From: Leisingera sp. SS27
GTDB lineage: Bacteria > Pseudomonadota > Alphaproteobacteria > Rhodobacterales > Rhodobacteraceae
NCBI RefSeq assembly: GCF_028368855.1
Contig: NZ_JAQNCY010000014.1
Span: forward strand, 1-64,000
DNA length: 64,000 nt
Direction of reading: 5' to 3'
Positions 1 through 8,944 of the stretch are shown in pieces (the first letter of the stretch is position 1; every line of letters starts with the position of its first letter). The translations under genes were made by a program, and so were the position numbers. Below the pieces are notes generated by a model. The model did not search any database. It saw only the letters and a list, made by a program, of their open reading frames with translations, and had not been told where the DNA came from.

Positions 1-1
1 T

Positions 2-331
2 CCGCGCATCAGCCGCCTGGGCCATGTCCTGCGCAAGACCAGCCTGGATGAACTGCCGCAGATCTGGAATGTGCTGAAGGGGGAGATGAGCTTTGTCGGC
101 CCGCGCCCCATCGTCACCAAGGAGCTGCCCAAATACGGCAGCAGCGCCGCCGCCTATCTGGCCCAGAAGCCCGGCATCACCGGGCTGTGGCAGGTCTCGG
201 GGCGCAATGATATCAGCTACGGCGAACGGGTGGCGCTGGACGTGGCCTATCTCAGCCGCCGCAGCTTCCCGGCCGATCTCAAAATCATCGCCAGAACCGG
301 CCTCGCTGTGCTCGGCGCCACAGGCCGCTGA
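2..331 (+). CDS. Initiating sugar transferase (bacterial sugar transferase family), C-terminal part
   Basis: Only the C-terminal 109 residues are present; the gene enters from the left edge in the frame starting at base 2. The visible part carries the conserved catalytic region of polyprenyl-phosphate hexose-1-phosphate transferases: [25 protein letters not shown] near the edge, then [14 protein letters not shown] and a Y-x-x-R-V-x-x-D-x-x-Y helix. These enzymes load the first sugar phosphate onto undecaprenyl phosphate at the inner face of the membrane and so start EPS repeat-unit assembly. The sugar cannot be told from this part. A hairpin with a T-rich tail follows the stop codon, so the downstream Wzz gene probably has its own promoter. 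Family assignment is secure. Confidence 0.93.
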   Translation, partial: PRISRLGHVLRKTSLDELPQIWNVLKGEMSFVGPRPIVTKELPKYGSSAAAYLAQKPGITGLWQVSGRNDISYGERVALDVAYLSRRSFPADLKIIARTGLAVLGATGR

Positions 332-335
332 ACCG

Positions 336-362
336 CCGCGCCCCCTGCGCGGGCTTTCTTCT
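336..362 (+). terminator. Likely intrinsic terminator of the sugar transferase gene
   Basis: CCGCGC (336-341) pairs with GCGCGG (347-352) around a five-base C-rich loop and is followed by GCTTTCTTCTT. It starts five bases after the stop codon. The tail is interrupted by C residues, so efficiency may be modest. Confidence 0.55.
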
Positions 363-436
363 TGCAGCCGCCGCGTGTATGCGGGGGCTGACGCGCCTGT
401 GCGGCACGCTCCGGTCATTATGGTATGCGGGTATTC

Positions 437-2560
437 ATGAAACAATCGCCTTTGAATGAAACTTCTTCCTTTCCAGTGCGGCGCCTGGCGCCGGGAGAGG
501 CTCCGGAAGACGATGTCATTGATCTCGGGCACCTGCTTGCGACCCTGTGGCGCGGCAAATGGACCATTTTTGCTTCTGCCGCCGCGGCGGTGTTTCTGGG
601 CGGCTTCTACGCCTTTGTCGCTGCGGTGCCGCTGTATACCTCGGGCGCCGTGGTAATGCTGGAAACACAGCAGCAAAGCGTGGTTGACCTGCAAAGCGTG
701 GTCAGCGGCCTGTCCGGCGATGTGACCGAGGTCAACTCGGAGCTTGAAGTGCTGCGTTCCCGGGGGCTGATGGGCAAGGTTGTCGACAAGCTCGACCTGG
801 TCTCTGATCCGGAATTCAACGCCGCGCTTCAGCCTGTCCCCCTGGCCGGGAGGCTTAAGATGCAGGTGGCGGCAGTTCTGGGCGGGCCGGCGGAAGCCCC
901 GGATATTCCGGAGGATCTGGCCCGGAAGCTGACCCGTGACGATGTGATTTCGGCGCTGCTGGAAAAGGTGGTGGTGCAAAACGTGCCGCTGAGCCTGGTG
1001 TACCATGTCGTGGTCGAAACCGAGTCGCCGCTGAAATCCGCGATGATCGCCGACACCATCGTGGAGCTCTACACGCTCAACCAGATCGAGGTGAAATTCG
1101 ACGCCACCGAACAGGCGACAACCTGGCTGACCACCCGGGTGGCGGAGCTGCAGGAGCAGCTGGAGGCCGCCGAGGCCAAGGTCAATGAATTCAACGCTGC
1201 AACGGCGCTGGTATCGCCGGAGGCGCTGCAGGCGCAGGAGGTGCAGCTGAAGGACCTGCGCGAGCGCATCCTGATGGCCGGAACCGCGGCGGAAACCGCC
1301 CAGGCGCGCTATGCCGGGCTGCGCGATGCCGCCACCCGGGAGGCGCAGGCGGAGATCAGCCAGGACCGGCAGCTGCAGCGGCTGCTGGCGCAGCAGGACG
1401 GCACCGCCTTTGATACGGCGTTTCAGCGGGTGCTGGCCCGGGCCGCGGTCGAAGCCCGCCGCAGCGCCCAGCAGGTGAAGACCCTGGTCCAGTCGGAAGC
1501 CGAGCTGAGCAGCCAGATTGCCCGGCAGAGCGAAGACCTGATCACCCTGCAGCAGCTCAACCGCGAGTCGGAAGCGGTGCGGCTTTTGTATGAGTATTTC
1601 CTGCTCCGCCTGAAGGAGACCTCTGCCCAGGAGGGCATCCAGAAAGCGGACAGCCGGATGCTGTCACAGGCGGTGATCCCGCTGAACCCGTCGTCCCCGC
1701 GCAAGTCCATGATCCTTGTCCTGAGCGGGGTCCTCGGATTGCTGCTCGGCTCCGGTATCGTGCTGCTGCTGGAGGCCCGGCGCAGCGGCTACCGGTCGGC
1801 CCGGGAGCTGGAGCGCAAGACCGGCTACAGCGTGCTGGGGCAGATCCCGGTGTTCCCGGCGAGCGGGCGGCGCAAGGTCCTGGAATACCTGGCTGAGAAA
1901 CCGTCTTCTGCCACGGCGGAGGCGGTGCGCAACCTGCGCACCTCGCTGATGCTGTCCAATGTCGACCAGCCGCCGCAGGTGGTGGTGATGACCTCCTCGC
2001 TGCCCGGCGAAGGCAAGACCACCAACGCGCTGGCGCTGGCGCAGAACTTTGTGGGCATCGGCAAGAAGGTGCTGCTGGTCGAGGGCGACATCCGGCGCCG
2101 GACGATGACGGCCCAGCTCAGCAATGTGCCGCCGCAGGGCATCGTCTCGGTGCTGGCGGGCGAGTCTCCGGCCGAAGCGGCGATCTTCCAGGATCCGCTC
2201 TTGGGCTGCGACATCCTGGCGGGGGAAAAGACCTCGGCCAATGCGGCGGATCTCTTCGCTTCGGAGCGGTTCCGCGCCTTCCTGGAGGAGATGCGGCAGC
2301 GCTATGACGTGATCCTGATTGATACGCCGCCGGTGCTGATCGTGTCTGATGCCCGGCTGATTGCGCGCAATGCGGACGCGGTGCTGCTGGCGGTGAAATG
2401 GGATGACACCGCGGCGCAGGATGTGGAGGAAACCCTGCGGCTGTTCCACACCGACAACCAGCGCCTGACCGGGATGATCCTGGGCCAGATCAACACCCGC
2501 AGGATGAAGCAGTACGGTCACAGCTACGGTGATTACGGCTCGAAATATTACGCCAGCTGA
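437..2560 (+). CDS. Wzz/GumC-type chain-length regulator fused to BY-kinase (copy 1)
   Basis: A polysaccharide co-polymerase with an autokinase domain, expected to control EPS chain length and contact the Wza exporter across the periplasm. Visible parts are an N-terminal transmembrane helix near residues 40-65, a long coiled-coil periplasmic region, a second helix near 430-450 after a proline-rich P-x-x-P-x-x-PR segment, and a cytoplasmic P-loop domain. Walker A is [12 protein letters not shown] (Lys 527), Walker A' is [10 protein letters not shown] and Walker B is [10 protein letters not shown]. The C-terminus is tyrosine-rich ([17 protein letters not shown]), as expected for autophosphorylation. 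An in-frame ATG at 425 is an alternative start. ATG 437 is preferred because it aligns the LNETSS motif with the same motif at the N-terminus of the paralogue at 31521. Neither start has a good ribosome-binding site. Confidence 0.93.
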   Translation: MKQSPLNETSSFPVRRLAPGEAPEDDVIDLGHLLATLWRGKWTIFASAAAAVFLGGFYAFVAAVPLYTSGAVVMLETQQQSVVDLQSVVSGLSGDVTEVNSELEVLRSRGLMGKVVDKLDLVSDPEFNAALQPVPLAGRLKMQVAAVLGGPAEAPDIPEDLARKLTRDDVISALLEKVVVQNVPLSLVYHVVVETESPLKSAMIADTIVELYTLNQIEVKFDATEQATTWLTTRVAELQEQLEAAEAKVNEFNAATALVSPEALQAQEVQLKDLRERILMAGTAAETAQARYAGLRDAATREAQAEISQDRQLQRLLAQQDGTAFDTAFQRVLARAAVEARRSAQQVKTLVQSEAELSSQIARQSEDLITLQQLNRESEAVRLLYEYFLLRLKETSAQEGIQKADSRMLSQAVIPLNPSSPRKSMILVLSGVLGLLLGSGIVLLLEARRSGYRSARELERKTGYSVLGQIPVFPASGRRKVLEYLAEKPSSATAEAVRNLRTSLMLSNVDQPPQVVVMTSSLPGEGKTTNALALAQNFVGIGKKVLLVEGDIRRRTMTAQLSNVPPQGIVSVLAGESPAEAAIFQDPLLGCDILAGEKTSANAADLFASERFRAFLEEMRQRYDVILIDTPPVLIVSDARLIARNADAVLLAVKWDDTAAQDVEETLRLFHTDNQRLTGMILGQINTRRMKQYGHSYGDYGSKYYAS

Positions 2561-2612
2561 ACCGGCCTGCGCGTAGCAGGTCCTGCGCGCAAACGGGGCG
2601 TGCAAAGAAGAG

Positions 2613-2645
2613 CGGCGCGCCCGGCCCCGGGCGCGCCGTCTTTTT
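2613..2645 (+). terminator. Strong intrinsic terminator after the Wzz/BY-kinase gene
   Basis: CGGCGCGCCCGG (2613-2624) and CCGGGCGCGCCG (2627-2638) form a 12-base perfect inverted repeat followed by TCTTTTT. It lies about 50 bases after the stop codon of the upstream plus-strand gene. The T-run is only on the plus strand, so it does not serve the convergent small gene. Confidence 0.85.
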
Positions 2646-2698
2646 CAGGCCCGTTTTTTTCAGGCCCGTTTGTCAGGCCGGTCTTTTTCAGACCCGTC
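2640..2698 (+). repeat. Short degenerate direct repeats in a convergent intergenic gap
   Basis: Four imperfect copies of a unit resembling TTTTTCAGGCCCGT lie head to tail between the terminator and the end of the YjbE-like gene, near 2641, 2656, 2671 and 2683. The function is unknown. They may be decayed terminator tails or slippage products. Confidence 0.6.
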
Positions 2699-2719
2699 TG
2701 ACGGCCGCAGCTGCCGCCG

Positions 2720-3010
2720 TCAGTTGGTGCTGACGGTGCTTGTGGTGGAGGGGGTTGCGCCGCCGCCCGCCGCGGCAGCCAGGCCGGCGGCCGCAGCTGC
2801 TGCGCCCAGGGCAGGGGCAATCAGCGGCACAAAGCCGGTGACGCCTTCCGCTTCCGCAGCGGCGGCGGCTTCTCCGGCGTCAACCACGGCGCCGATGCAG
2901 GCGTCGTCATCATTGGCCTGGTTTTCTTCACAGTCGTCCTGGCTGGCCGTCTGAGCGGTAACGCTGGTAGCAGAAAGGGCCAGTGCCAAGAGGGTAATCC
3001 GGATCATCAT
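2720..3010 (-). CDS. Small secreted GfcA/YjbE-like protein (copy 1)
   Basis: A 96-residue protein with an N-terminal signal peptide ending near VTAQ, an acidic segment with two cysteines (DDCEENQANDDDACIG), an Ala/Gly-rich hydrophobic stretch near residues 62-82 and a Ser/Thr-rich tail (STTSTVSTN). This layout matches the small first proteins of the E. coli yjbEFGH and gfcABCD exopolysaccharide operons, which have unknown molecular function and also end in Thr-rich tails. It is divergent from yjbH at 3330. The start is set by CAGGAG just upstream; the second ATG at 3007 is equally possible. Family membership is inferred from architecture and context, since low-complexity sequence gives weak alignments. 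A related protein lies at 22299-22580. Confidence 0.7.
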   Translation of the reverse strand: MMIRITLLALALSATSVTAQTASQDDCEENQANDDDACIGAVVDAGEAAAAAEAEGVTGFVPLIAPALGAAAAAAGLAAAAGGGATPSTTSTVSTN

Positions 3011-3329
3011 CAATCTCCTGAAACTATTCGCGGCCAAACTATCATGCCCTGCGGCTCCTGAGAATGCTGCACTGCTGCAAAGTTGCCGCCCTGTGCCAAA
3101 AAACAGCACTTTCCGCCGCGTTCCCGGGGCCGCGCCGCGGCCGGGAGCGGTCACCGCCGCGGCAGGGGCGTTTTCGTCCAGGCAAGGGTTGCGCTGCCAT
3201 CTCAAACAGGAAATGAGACAGGCAGATTCGCCACAGGAAAGAGACATTTCGGGCCTTTTCGCCTGTCCGCGGGACAGCCTGCCGCAAAACGGATAAGGGA
3301 AGGCCGGGGCAAGTGATTTTAAAAGTGTT
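3011..3329. promoter_or_regulatory. Divergent intergenic region between the YjbE-like gene and yjbH copy 1
   Basis: This 319-base gap must hold promoters for both divergent genes. It contains a GC palindrome, GGCCGCG-C-CGCGGCC (3128-3142). An AT-richer stretch just before yjbH (TTTTAAAAGTGTTATG, about 3317-3332) could be its core promoter or leader. No clear -35/-10 pair or known operator was recognised. Confidence 0.5.
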
Positions 3330-5447
3330 ATGAGACAACGGATACTCCAGGGGCGGCATTTGCTGCTGGCAGCGCTGGTGCTGGCGGCCCCCGCAGCCGT
3401 GACGGCGCAGACCACCTCGACCTACGGCACACCGGGGCTGATCGAAACGCCGTCGGCCGAAATGTACCCCGATGGCACCCTGGCCTTTACCAGCGGCGTG
3501 CTGGACCGGACCCTGCGGGCCACCATGACCTTCCAGATGCTGCCCTGGATGCATGGCAGTTTCCGCTATGCGGTGATCGAGGGATTCGACGGCCAGATCG
3601 GCGACCGCTTCGACCGCAGCTTCGATCTCCACTTCCTGCTGCGCGAGGAAAGCCGCAGCGCGCCGGCCCTGGTCCTGGGCCTGCGCGACTTCGGCGGCAC
3701 CGGGGTTTACGCCTCGGAATACCTGGTGGCCACCAAGACCTTCCGGGAGCGGCTGAAACTCTCCGGCGGCATCGGCTGGGGCCGGATCGCGGGGCGGGGC
3801 AGTTTTTCCAACCCGCTGGGGGTGCTGTCGGACCGGTTCAAGACCCGGGCCGCCTCGAATGCCGGAGGCATTTCTGAAACCGGCCAGCTTGATTTCGGCA
3901 ATTGGTTCCGGGGCGAGGCCGCTTTGTTCGGCGGCGCCAGCTGGGCCTGGAACGACCGGCTGACCCTGCTCGCGGAATATTCGCCGGACCTCTACTCCCA
4001 GGAACGCGGCCGGATCGGGTTCGAGGCCGCAAGCCCGTTCAATTTCGGCCTCCAGTACCGGTTCAAAAACGGCACGCAGCTGACCGCGTCCTACATGTAC
4101 GGCACCACTCTCGGGCTCAACTACAGCTATTTCATCGACCCGCGCCAGAGCGTGGCGCCGGGCGGGCAGGGGGCGGCGCCGCCGCCGCTGCTGCCGGTTG
4201 ACCGCGTGGCGCTGGCCAGCTGGAACCTGCCGGACGATCCCGCCGCCCCGGCCCGCCGCCAGCAGGTGCTGGCGCAAAAGCTGCAGCAGGAGGGGCTGCG
4301 GCTGATCTATCTCGAGACCGACGGGGACAGGCTGCGCATCGGGGTGGAAAACGGCCGTTACGGCCAGGCCGCCCAGGCCATCGGCCGCACCGCCCGGGTG
4401 CTGGCCAACACCCAGCCGGCGCAGGTGCAGGGCTTTGACATTGCGCTGATGGCAAACGGGGTGCCGCTCAGCTCCGTGCGGATTGCCCGCAATGATCTTT
4501 ATGAGCTGGAGCATGACCCGGACGGCGCCTGGCGCAGCTTTGCCCGCGCCGAGGTCTCCGACAGCATCTCCCTGGCCAAGGGCGGCTTCACCGGGGCGGC
4601 CTATCCGCATTTCCGCTACCGTTTCGGCCCCTATCTGCAGGCGTCGTTCTTTGACCCCGACGCGCCCTTCCGCTATGAGATCGGCGCCCAGCTGGGGCTG
4701 GATTACACGCTGTCGCCGGGGCTGACCCTGTCCGCCGGGCTGCGCCAGCCCGCGGCCGGCAACCTGGATGACAGCCAGCGCCAGTCCAACTCGGTGATCC
4801 AGCGGGTGCGCTCTGACTGGGGCCTTTATGCGCAGCAGTCCGATCTGCGCATCGAGCATCTGACCGCGGAATATATCTGGCGGCCCGGTGAAAACCTCTA
4901 TGCCCGCACCACGCTGGGCTATCTGGAAAGCATGTATGGCGGGCTGTCGGGGGAGATCCTGTGGTTCCCGGCGAACAGCCGCCTGGCCCTGGGGGCTGAG
5001 CTGAACTATGTGCGCCAGCGCGATTTCGATGTGCTGTTCGGCTTCCAGGACTATGCCACCGCCACCGGCCATGTCTCCGCCTATTACGATCTGCCCGGCG
5101 GCTACCACGCCCAGGTGGACGCAGGCCGTTACCTGGCCGGCGATTACGGCGCCACGCTCACGCTGGACCGGGAATTTGCCAATGGTTTCAAGGTCGGCGC
5201 CTTCTTCACCCTGACCACGGTGAGCTTCGATGACTTCGGCGAAGGCTCCTTTGACAAGGGGATCCGGCTGGAGATCCCGGTCTCCTGGCTGACCGGCCGC
5301 CCGTCGCGCGACCGGCTGGCCCAGGTGATCCGCCCGGTGCTGCGCGATGGCGGCGCCCGGCTCAATGTGCGCAACCGGCTGTATGGCGTGACCCGCGAGG
5401 CCCGCGCCCAGCAGCTGGTCAAGGGCTGGGGGAGGTTTATGCGATGA
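3330..5447 (+). CDS. yjbH: YjbH/GfcD-family outer-membrane exopolysaccharide protein (copy 1)
   Basis: A 705-residue secreted protein of the YjbH family, which includes GfcD of group 4 capsule and YjbH of E. coli. It begins with a signal peptide ending near VTAQ and the family-typical YGTPGLIETPSAEMYPDG segment. It is rich in alternating aromatic and hydrophobic strands, with conserved blocks such as LRDFGGTGVYASEYLVATK and AGRYLAGDYGATLTLDREF. Family members are believed to be outer-membrane beta-barrel proteins needed for EPS secretion. It overlaps the YjbF lipoprotein gene by four bases (ATGA) and sits just upstream of a Wza-type exporter, so it probably serves the same export route. A paralogue with the same YjbH-YjbF overlap is at 23453-25660. 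Confidence 0.93.
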   Translation: MRQRILQGRHLLLAALVLAAPAAVTAQTTSTYGTPGLIETPSAEMYPDGTLAFTSGVLDRTLRATMTFQMLPWMHGSFRYAVIEGFDGQIGDRFDRSFDLHFLLREESRSAPALVLGLRDFGGTGVYASEYLVATKTFRERLKLSGGIGWGRIAGRGSFSNPLGVLSDRFKTRAASNAGGISETGQLDFGNWFRGEAALFGGASWAWNDRLTLLAEYSPDLYSQERGRIGFEAASPFNFGLQYRFKNGTQLTASYMYGTTLGLNYSYFIDPRQSVAPGGQGAAPPPLLPVDRVALASWNLPDDPAAPARRQQVLAQKLQQEGLRLIYLETDGDRLRIGVENGRYGQAAQAIGRTARVLANTQPAQVQGFDIALMANGVPLSSVRIARNDLYELEHDPDGAWRSFARAEVSDSISLAKGGFTGAAYPHFRYRFGPYLQASFFDPDAPFRYEIGAQLGLDYTLSPGLTLSAGLRQPAAGNLDDSQRQSNSVIQRVRSDWGLYAQQSDLRIEHLTAEYIWRPGENLYARTTLGYLESMYGGLSGEILWFPANSRLALGAELNYVRQRDFDVLFGFQDYATATGHVSAYYDLPGGYHAQVDAGRYLAGDYGATLTLDREFANGFKVGAFFTLTTVSFDDFGEGSFDKGIRLEIPVSWLTGRPSRDRLAQVIRPVLRDGGARLNVRNRLYGVTREARAQQLVKGWGRFMR

Positions 5448-6094
5448 AACGCCTGTGGCCCGTGCTGTCCGCCCTGCTGCTGTCCGCCCTGCTGCTGCTG
5501 TCCTGCGGCGAGGCAAAAGACGATCTCGACCTGCTGCGCGGCGCGCTGCAGCCCGATGCGCCCCGGTTCCACCCGCGCGCTTCGGCGCTGGCCTCTGTCC
5601 GGCCGATCCCGCCGCGGCTGGAGGTGGGGTTCCCGACCCGCGGGCTGAGCGGTGTCATGCTCCTGGAAACCGAACGCAGGGGCGTGCAGACCTGGCTCAC
5701 CGCCGATGGCGCCACCATCACGCTGGAACAGGGGTTCCTCACCTCCGCCAAGGGCTTCGGCTCCGGCCTGGCGGGGTCGGATGTGCGCCAGAGCGCGGAT
5801 CTGGTGCTGGCAGTGCAGCCAGGCACGGCAGAGCGGTTTCACAGCTTTCTCAACGGCAACGATCAGATCGAGCTGCATGCCTACCGGTGTGAAGTCACGC
5901 ATCCGGCGGCGGACACCATCTTTCTGCGCGGGGAGCCGGTGCCGGTGCAGAAGCTGGAGGAGCGCTGCCACGGGCTGGCGGAAAGCTTCACAAATACCTA
6001 TTGGATACGGCAGGGGGCAGTGCTGCAGTCTTCGCAGTGGACCGGCAGCTTCCTGGGCAACCTCTTCATGAAAAGGGTGCCGGATGAGAATTGA
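5444..6094 (+). CDS. yjbF: YjbF/GfcB-family lipoprotein (copy 1)
   Basis: A 216-residue protein with a lipoprotein signal: the hydrophobic helix LLLSALLLLSC puts the lipidated cysteine at residue 21. The rest is a compact soluble domain with conserved family features such as the RGL-S-G-V-ML-ETERRG stretch, a late cysteine (RCEV) and WTGSFLGN near the C-terminus. YjbF/GfcB lipoproteins occur with YjbH and are required for full EPS or capsule output, but their biochemical role is not established. The start overlaps the yjbH stop codon, indicating translational coupling. No YjbG/GfcC gene lies between it and the wza-like gene. Confidence 0.88.
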   Translation: MKRLWPVLSALLLSALLLLSCGEAKDDLDLLRGALQPDAPRFHPRASALASVRPIPPRLEVGFPTRGLSGVMLLETERRGVQTWLTADGATITLEQGFLTSAKGFGSGLAGSDVRQSADLVLAVQPGTAERFHSFLNGNDQIELHAYRCEVTHPAADTIFLRGEPVPVQKLEERCHGLAESFTNTYWIRQGAVLQSSQWTGSFLGNLFMKRVPDEN

Positions 6095-6119
6095 ATGTAA
6101 GTTGATTGGAGGACGCATC

Positions 6120-7499
6120 GTGCGCCGCATTTCCCTTGCCCTCAGCGCCCTGGCCCTGGCCGGGCTGGTGTCCGGCTGCTCAACCATCTACCGCAGCCCG
6201 GCCGTCAAGGCCGGCGTGTCGGATGCCGGCAAGGTCCGGGTGGTGGCAATGACGCCGGAGACCGTGATGGTCGCCAACCGTGCCGCCTATCAGCCGAAGA
6301 CCCTGCCGGCCGTTTTCGGCCTCTCGGCGGGCTCCGGCGCCGGTGCCAGCCCGCGCGGGCTGGGCGCCCTGCCTGACGCGCCGTCCTCCCAGGGCGGCAG
6401 CCGCCAGGGGCTGCGGCTGGACCCGCCGCCCAGCGTCGACCCCGGCCCCTACACCATCGGCACCGGCGATGTGGTGACGCTGTCCACCCCCTCGACCCAG
6501 AACACGGTTGCCGAACTGTCGGGCCTGCTGGCAGCACAGAACAGCCGCAACGGCTATACCGTGCAGGATGACGGCGCGATCAATATCCCGGACGTGGGCC
6601 GGGTGCGCATCGAGGGGCTCACCGTGGATGAGGCCGAGGCGCTGCTGTTCCAGCGGCTGGTGGAAAGCCAGATCGACCCGACCTTCAGCCTGGAGGTGTC
6701 GGAGTTTAATTCCCGCCGGGTGTCGGTCGGCGGTGCGGTCGGCACGCCCGGCGTCTACCCGATCACCCTGACGCCGCTCACCCTGGGCGAGGCGCTGGCG
6801 GCCGCGGGATCGGTCTCGGTGGCGGATATCGACACCAGCTCGGTCCGGATCTACCGCGGCGGCACCATGTACCAGATCCCGCTGGAGGATCTCTATGCCC
6901 GCTCCGCGCTGCAGCGCCTCAACCTTCTGGCGGATGACTCGGTGTTTGTGGATACCGATTACGACCTTGGCCGCGCCGAGCGTTACTTTGCCCAGCAGAT
7001 CCAGCTGCAGCAGACCACCATCAGCGGCCGCCGCGCCGCCGTTGAAGAGCTGACGGCCGCGCTCAACCTGCGCCGCGCCGACCTTGATGAGCGGCGGGAG
7101 AATTTCAGCCAGGCGGTGGAGCTGGACGCGGTGGAGCGGGATTACGTCTATCTCAGCGGCGAAGTCCGCACCCAGGGCCGCTACACGCTGCCGTTCGGGC
7201 GCAAGGCAACGCTGGCGGATGCGCTGTTCGACACCGGCGGCGGCATTGCCAAGGAGACCGGCGACGCATCGGAAGTCTATGTGCTGCGCGCCTCACAGGA
7301 TATCCGCGAATTCGGCGCGGTCACGGCCTGGCACCTGGATGTGCGCAACGCCGCGCATCTGCCGCTGGCCGCCCGCTTCGAGCTGCGCCCCGATGACATC
7401 GTGTTCGTGGCGGAAAACCCGGTGACCCGCTGGGGCCGCACCATCGACCAGATCACACCGTCGCTGATCACCGCGCCGGTGAACGCGCTGGCGGATTGA
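6120..7499 (+). CDS. Wza-type outer-membrane polysaccharide export lipoprotein
   Basis: An export lipoprotein with a poly-export domain followed by SLBB-like repeats. The GTG at 6120 is chosen because GGAGG (6108-6112) sits seven bases upstream and it gives a clean lipoprotein signal (VRRISLALSALALAGLVSGC). An ATG at 6084 in the same frame would bury that signal. The poly-export motif YTIGTGDVVTLSTPS and the core VQDDGAINIPDVGRVRIEG are plain, followed by VSVGGAVGTPGVYPI and a second SLBB block (VYLSGEVRTQGRYTLP). It should form the octameric outer-membrane channel contacted by the Wzz/BY-kinase. It follows YjbF by 25 bases in the same operon. Confidence 0.93.
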   Translation: MRRISLALSALALAGLVSGCSTIYRSPAVKAGVSDAGKVRVVAMTPETVMVANRAAYQPKTLPAVFGLSAGSGAGASPRGLGALPDAPSSQGGSRQGLRLDPPPSVDPGPYTIGTGDVVTLSTPSTQNTVAELSGLLAAQNSRNGYTVQDDGAINIPDVGRVRIEGLTVDEAEALLFQRLVESQIDPTFSLEVSEFNSRRVSVGGAVGTPGVYPITLTPLTLGEALAAAGSVSVADIDTSSVRIYRGGTMYQIPLEDLYARSALQRLNLLADDSVFVDTDYDLGRAERYFAQQIQLQQTTISGRRAAVEELTAALNLRRADLDERRENFSQAVELDAVERDYVYLSGEVRTQGRYTLPFGRKATLADALFDTGGGIAKETGDASEVYVLRASQDIREFGAVTAWHLDVRNAAHLPLAARFELRPDDIVFVAENPVTRWGRTIDQITPSLITAPVNALAD

Positions 7500-7504
7500 C
7501 CGGC

Positions 7505-7539
7505 GGGGCGGCACCGGGCCTGAGCCAGGGTGCCGCCCC
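7505..7539 (+). terminator. Hairpin after the wza-like gene, terminator-like without a T-run
   Basis: GGGGCGGCACC (7505-7515) pairs perfectly with GGTGCCGCCCC (7529-7539) across a 13-base loop, starting six bases after the stop codon. There is no T-run, so it may attenuate transcription, protect the mRNA 3' end or mark the operon boundary rather than act as a classical intrinsic terminator. Confidence 0.5.
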
Positions 7540-7638
7540 TGCCTGCACGCCTGCCCCGCGGACAGCCGCATTTGAACCGAACTGCCCGGCGGGGCCTGCT
7601 GCCCCGGCATCTTTGTTAAATTCCGAGGATTGTTTCCA

Positions 7639-8928
7639 ATGAATATCGCCTTTGCAGGCTGCGGGTTTGTCTTTGACATCTACATGCGCACGGTCCGCGC
7701 CCATGACGAGATTACCATCAAGGGCGTCTTTGACATCAATCCGGAGCGCATGCGGCGTGTTCAGGCGCATTACGGGTTTCATGCCTACAGCTCCTATGAG
7801 CAGCTGCTGGCCGATCCCGAGGTTGATATCGTCGTCAACCTGACCCCGATCGCGGCGCATTTCGAGGTCAGCAAACAGGCGCTGGAGGCAGGCAAGCACG
7901 TCTATTCGGAAAAGCCGCTGACCAAGAGCGTGGAGGAATCCCGCAGGCTGTTTGCCCTGGCCGGCGCAAAGGGTGTCCGCCTGGGCGCCGCCCCCTGCAA
8001 TATCTTCAGCGATACCGTGCGCACCATGTACAAGGCGGTCGAGGACGGCGCCATCGGCAAGCCGCTGCTGGTCTATGCCGAGCTGGACGACAACCCGATC
8101 CACCTGATGGAGTTCGAAAAGGTCAAAAGCCCCACCGGCGCCCCGTGGCCCCTGACCGAGGAAATCCTCGAGGGCTGCACCTATGAGCATCTCGGCTATC
8201 ACCTGGTCTGGATCTGCGGCCTGCTGGGGCCTGCGGTGTCGGTCACCGCCTTTTCCAGCGAGCTGATCGAGAACAAGACCGAAGGCCTGCCCGGCCGGTC
8301 AGGCACCCCGGACTACTCGGTGGCCAATCTGCAGTTTGCCAATGGCGCCGCGGCGCGGATCACCTGCAGCGTGGTGGCGCCGCGCGACCACCGCATGCGG
8401 GTGATCGGCCATGCGGGCGAGATCACCGGCGACAGCTACCGCCATTACCGCTCGCCGGTGTTCCTGGAGCGTTACAGCAAGGGCAGTCTGAGTGCGCGCA
8501 AGTTCCAGACCCTGCGCGCGCGCCCCGGCCTGGGCCGCCTGTTCGGCATCGGCGGCCGCAAGATCCCGCTGGTGCGCAACTGGAAGACCCCGGCGGTCGA
8601 AAAGGACCAGCAGATGAACTCCTCGCTCAAGCAGCGGCTGGTGGAATGGCTGCGCCGCCGCGAGGTTTATGCCCAGGACAAGTTCAGCGGCATCGCCGAA
8701 ATGGCACAGGAGATCCGGGATGGCCGCCCGCAGTTCCTGACGCCGGATTTCATCATGCATATCAATGAGCTGACCCTGCTGACCCAGGGCGCGGGCAGCG
8801 CGGGCATCGCGGTCAGGCCGGCCACCAGCTTTGAGCCCCTCGGGCCGCTCCCGGGCACCGACAGCGGCGGCCGCAACTATGCAGATGCCGCCCGGCCCGG
8901 GCTGCTGGAGAAGCTGCTCTCCCGCTGA
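7639..8928 (+). CDS. Gfo/Idh/MocA-family oxidoreductase
   Basis: A 429-residue NAD(P)-dependent sugar oxidoreductase. The N-terminus has a Rossmann nucleotide-binding loop (AGCGFVFD, a variant of GxGxxG), followed by VNLTPIAAHFEVSKQALEAG and the family signature EKPL near residue 94. The C-terminal half is an alpha/beta domain with a long basic insert (about 280-330). Such enzymes oxidise or reduce nucleotide sugars or free sugars. In EPS loci they often make unusual residues, but the substrate is not visible here. The ATG at 7639 has GAGGA nine bases upstream; a TTG three codons earlier is less likely. It converges with the aldo/keto reductase at 8945. Confidence 0.88.
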   Translation: MNIAFAGCGFVFDIYMRTVRAHDEITIKGVFDINPERMRRVQAHYGFHAYSSYEQLLADPEVDIVVNLTPIAAHFEVSKQALEAGKHVYSEKPLTKSVEESRRLFALAGAKGVRLGAAPCNIFSDTVRTMYKAVEDGAIGKPLLVYAELDDNPIHLMEFEKVKSPTGAPWPLTEEILEGCTYEHLGYHLVWICGLLGPAVSVTAFSSELIENKTEGLPGRSGTPDYSVANLQFANGAAARITCSVVAPRDHRMRVIGHAGEITGDSYRHYRSPVFLERYSKGSLSARKFQTLRARPGLGRLFGIGGRKIPLVRNWKTPAVEKDQQMNSSLKQRLVEWLRRREVYAQDKFSGIAEMAQEIRDGRPQFLTPDFIMHINELTLLTQGAGSAGIAVRPATSFEPLGPLPGTDSGGRNYADAARPGLLEKLLSR

Positions 8929-8944
8929 TCCCGGCCTCCGGCGG

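Noticed and set aside
2720..3010. The small Ala-rich secreted protein as a VPEID-CTERM substrate of exosortase E
   Set aside because: The hydrophobic stretch is followed by a Ser/Thr tail rather than a basic tail, and no VPEID-like motif precedes it. It fits GfcA/YjbE better.
3042..5516. Long minus-strand open frame opposite yjbH copy 1
   Set aside because: It is a GC-rich shadow of the plus-strand yjbH gene, with low-complexity His/Gln/Arg/Pro-rich sequence and no family features.
7505..7539. Riboswitch or attenuator upstream of the Gfo/Idh/MocA gene
   Set aside because: Only a simple GC-rich hairpin is visible, with no conserved aptamer sequence or alternative terminator structure.
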